From contig JAQWJE010000013.1 of assembly GCA_029248525.1 (NCBI GenBank), positions 62,001 through 126,000 of the forward strand: a stretch of DNA of 64,000 nt, given 5' to 3'. A program made the translations under genes and the position numbers. This stretch comes from Candidatus Binatia bacterium. GTDB lineage: Bacteria; Desulfobacterota; Binatia; UBA12015. Positions 62,216 through 64,000 of the stretch are shown here, piece after piece. How positions within the stretch are numbered: position 1 is the first letter of the stretch; every line of letters starts with the position of its first letter. The notes beneath the pieces are model-generated. The model was not told where the DNA came from, made no database searches, and was given only the letters and a program-made list of their open reading frames with translations.

Positions 62216-64000
62216 ATGCCGGCAGGGATCAAGGGAGCGAATCAGCTGAGGGGTTCGGGTTCAGAGTGCGAAATACCGGGACTTTCAGCCAGAGGAATAC
62301 TTTCGGCTTTGCTGATCGTTCTCTGTGGCTGGGGCATGGGTTGCAGTTCCACGCCAGATCCAGCGCCGAGAGTGGCAGAAGTTCGATCCTCCGAGGAGCA
62401 GATTCCGGAGCATGAATGGCGGAGCTATCTGGGCGACCGATCACGGGCTCATTTCTCACCGCTCCAGCAGATCAATCGGGAAACTGTCGCTAACCTCGAG
62501 GTTGCATGGGTGTACGATGCCGGAGGGGCGGATCCCGCCGGTGGCACGCAGATTCAATTCAATCCTCTGATTGTCAAAGGGGTCCTCTACGGTGCCTCGC
62601 CCACGATGCGCTTCTTTGCTCTGGATGCGGCCACCGGCAACGAGTTGTGGAGCTTTGATCCGGGTGCCGAAGTCGAGGTCTGGACCGCCACCCGAGGCGC
62701 GGTCTACTGGTCCGAGGGGGAAGAGGAGAGAATCTTTTTCGGGGTAGGACCCTACCTGTATGCCCTGGACCCCTTGCGCGGTAAGCCGATCACCTCCTTT
62801 GCTGATCAGGGCCGTCTGGATCTGCGGGAAGACCTGGGCCGAGACGTCGGTGACGATATCATGGGCGTTGTGCTGACCACGCCTCCGGCACTTTTCGACG
62901 ACCTTCTGATTGTCGGGGGGCGCGTGAATGAAATGGCGGGCGCTGCTCCCGGACATGTGCGTGCGTTCGACGTGCGGACCGGTGAGATGCGATGGATTTT
63001 TCATACCATTCCGCTCGCAGGTCAATTCGGAGCCGAGACCTGGCAGCCCAACGCGGCCGAGACCGCGGGTGGTGCGAATGCCTGGGCCGGGATGGCCGTG
63101 GATGAGGAGCGTGGTCTGGTTTTCGTTCCCACGGGTTCGGCAGCGGGCGATTTTTATGGGGGTGAGCGTCCCGGGGATAACCTCTTCGCAAACTCCCTGG
63201 TGGCACTCGACGCGAGAGACGGCACGCGGCGCTGGCATCAGCAAATTGTGCACCATGATCTCTGGGATCGCGATTTACCGGCGCCGCCGAATCTTGTCGT
63301 TTTGCAGCGCGACGGCGTCGAGATTCCTGCAGTCGCGCAGGTCACAAAAACGGGAGATACCTATGTCTTCCACCGCGATACCGGCGAGACGCTGTTTCCG
63401 ATCGAGGAGAGGTCTGTTCCGTCGAGCACCATTGACGGGGAAGTTGCCTCGCCGACCCAACCGCGGCCCTTGCTGCCCCGGCCATTCGTTCGACAGGAAT
63501 TTACTCTGCGCGACGTGACCGATCGCAATGAGGTAGCGGCCGCGGCGGTTCGCGAGAGTCTCGCCGAGCTGCGCTTCGGACCGCTTTTCGAGCCGCCGAG
63601 TCTGGCGGGCACGATTCAATATCCGGGGCTCGACGGAGGTGCGGAATGGGGCGGCGCGGCTTGGAATGAACAAAGCCAATTACTTTTCATAAACGCTAAT
63701 CAGGTGCCTTGGATCGTCAAGATGGTGGCCGTGGAGAAGGGGTTCGATCCTTTCTCGGACCCCGCGGGGGGCTACACGCTGGCCTGCGCCGGTTGTCATG
63801 GCATGGATATGAAGGGCGATGGGGCCGGGATCCCCTCGCTCCTCGATGTGACCGATCGGTTGTCCTATCTGGAAATCTACCGGGTCATGCGGGACGGGCG
63901 GGGGCGAATGCCCGGCTTCGGAGGTATGACCGAATGGTGGGAACTCGCGGGTCTCGCTGGCTATATTTATTTCGCCGATGAATACGACGCGCCCTCAAAA
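62216..64000 (+). CDS. PQQ-dependent dehydrogenase with cytochrome c insert (3' end outside window)
   Basis: The first 595 codons of a quinoprotein dehydrogenase, open to the last base. A lipoprotein signal ends in 'GWGMGCSS' near residue 43. PQQ-type beta-propeller blades follow ('FALDAATGNELWSF', 'VRAFDVRTGEMRWIF', 'LVALDARDGTRRWHQQ'). At C524-H528 'CAGCH' binds heme c, with M565 or another Met nearby as axial ligand. Relatives oxidise sugars or alcohols in the periplasm and pass electrons on through the heme. AGGAG lies seven bases before the ATG. The substrate is not readable, and the last propeller blades are missing here. Confidence 0.85.
   Translation, partial: MPAGIKGANQLRGSGSECEIPGLSARGILSALLIVLCGWGMGCSSTPDPAPRVAEVRSSEEQIPEHEWRSYLGDRSRAHFSPLQQINRETVANLEVAWVYDAGGADPAGGTQIQFNPLIVKGVLYGASPTMRFFALDAATGNELWSFDPGAEVEVWTATRGAVYWSEGEEERIFFGVGPYLYALDPLRGKPITSFADQGRLDLREDLGRDVGDDIMGVVLTTPPALFDDLLIVGGRVNEMAGAAPGHVRAFDVRTGEMRWIFHTIPLAGQFGAETWQPNAAETAGGANAWAGMAVDEERGLVFVPTGSAAGDFYGGERPGDNLFANSLVALDARDGTRRWHQQIVHHDLWDRDLPAPPNLVVLQRDGVEIPAVAQVTKTGDTYVFHRDTGETLFPIEERSVPSSTIDGEVASPTQPRPLLPRPFVRQEFTLRDVTDRNEVAAAAVRESLAELRFGPLFEPPSLAGTIQYPGLDGGAEWGGAAWNEQSQLLFINANQVPWIVKMVAVEKGFDPFSDPAGGYTLACAGCHGMDMKGDGAGIPSLLDVTDRLSYLEIYRVMRDGRGRMPGFGGMTEWWELAGLAGYIYFADEYDAPSK

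Overview
The window is GC-rich and almost fully coding: about 49 protein genes, short gaps, many 4-base start/stop overlaps, and no tRNA, rRNA, CRISPR array, transposase or phage gene that I can see. LpxL-type and PlsC-type acyltransferases, lipoproteins, a KUP transporter, RimO and Mfd point to a Gram-negative bacterium. LL-diaminopimelate aminotransferase, SCP2-type thiolase with a DUF35 partner, Rieske oxygenase, PQQ dehydrogenase, a COQ4-like protein and Pro-Thr-rich linkers suggest an uncultured aerobic relative of the old 'Deltaproteobacteria' (Binatota or Myxococcota-like). This placement is inference only.

Layout. 1-4.8 kb: a COQ4-like protein and a tiny membrane protein on the minus strand, then a translationally coupled bioF-bioD-acyl-CoA dehydrogenase operon. 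4.8-9.9 kb: MscS-type channel and S9 peptidase (minus), phosphoglucomutase (plus). 9.9-15.4 kb: a coupled minus-strand operon of SDR, membrane metallophosphoesterase, GST-fold protein and secreted DUF3604 protein. 15.5-24 kb: plus-strand lipid/acyl-CoA genes (alpha/beta hydrolase, Cys-less thiolase, DUF35, PHP phosphoesterase, PlsC and LpxL acyltransferases), an alkylsulfatase-like MBL protein with an altered metal motif, and a TetR regulator coupled to a 2-hydroxyacid dehydrogenase.

24-30 kb: an NTF2-like protein, an HNH-NUDIX fusion, an orphan histidine kinase divergent from glutathione reductase across an operator-like palindrome, and dapL. 30-38 kb: a surface-polysaccharide-like minus-strand block (two coupled polytopic proteins and a sulfotransferase-methyltransferase-glycosyltransferase fusion), then, behind a strong hairpin, a secreted subtilase with a Pro-Thr stalk. 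38-50 kb: TauE/SafE permease, M1 aminopeptidase, a small secreted protein, and a DUF1573 lipoprotein-mfd-kup run.

49-64 kb: PPIase, HupE/UreJ-like protein and stand-alone 5'-3' exonuclease form a coupled minus-strand operon. An HD-domain protein and a thiolase-Rieske oxygenase-hydrolase run follow. Then come a GH2 glycosidase, a small SpoT-like HD hydrolase, a second membrane metallophosphoesterase, rimO, and a PQQ dehydrogenase with an inserted cytochrome c domain that leaves the window.

The most unusual items are the HNH-NUDIX fusion, the three-enzyme sulfotransferase fusion, the acyl-CoA dehydrogenase coupled to bioFD, the MBL protein with a changed metal site, and three convergent gene pairs whose two stop codons share a single CTAG. 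I found no clear-cut new defence or mobile system.
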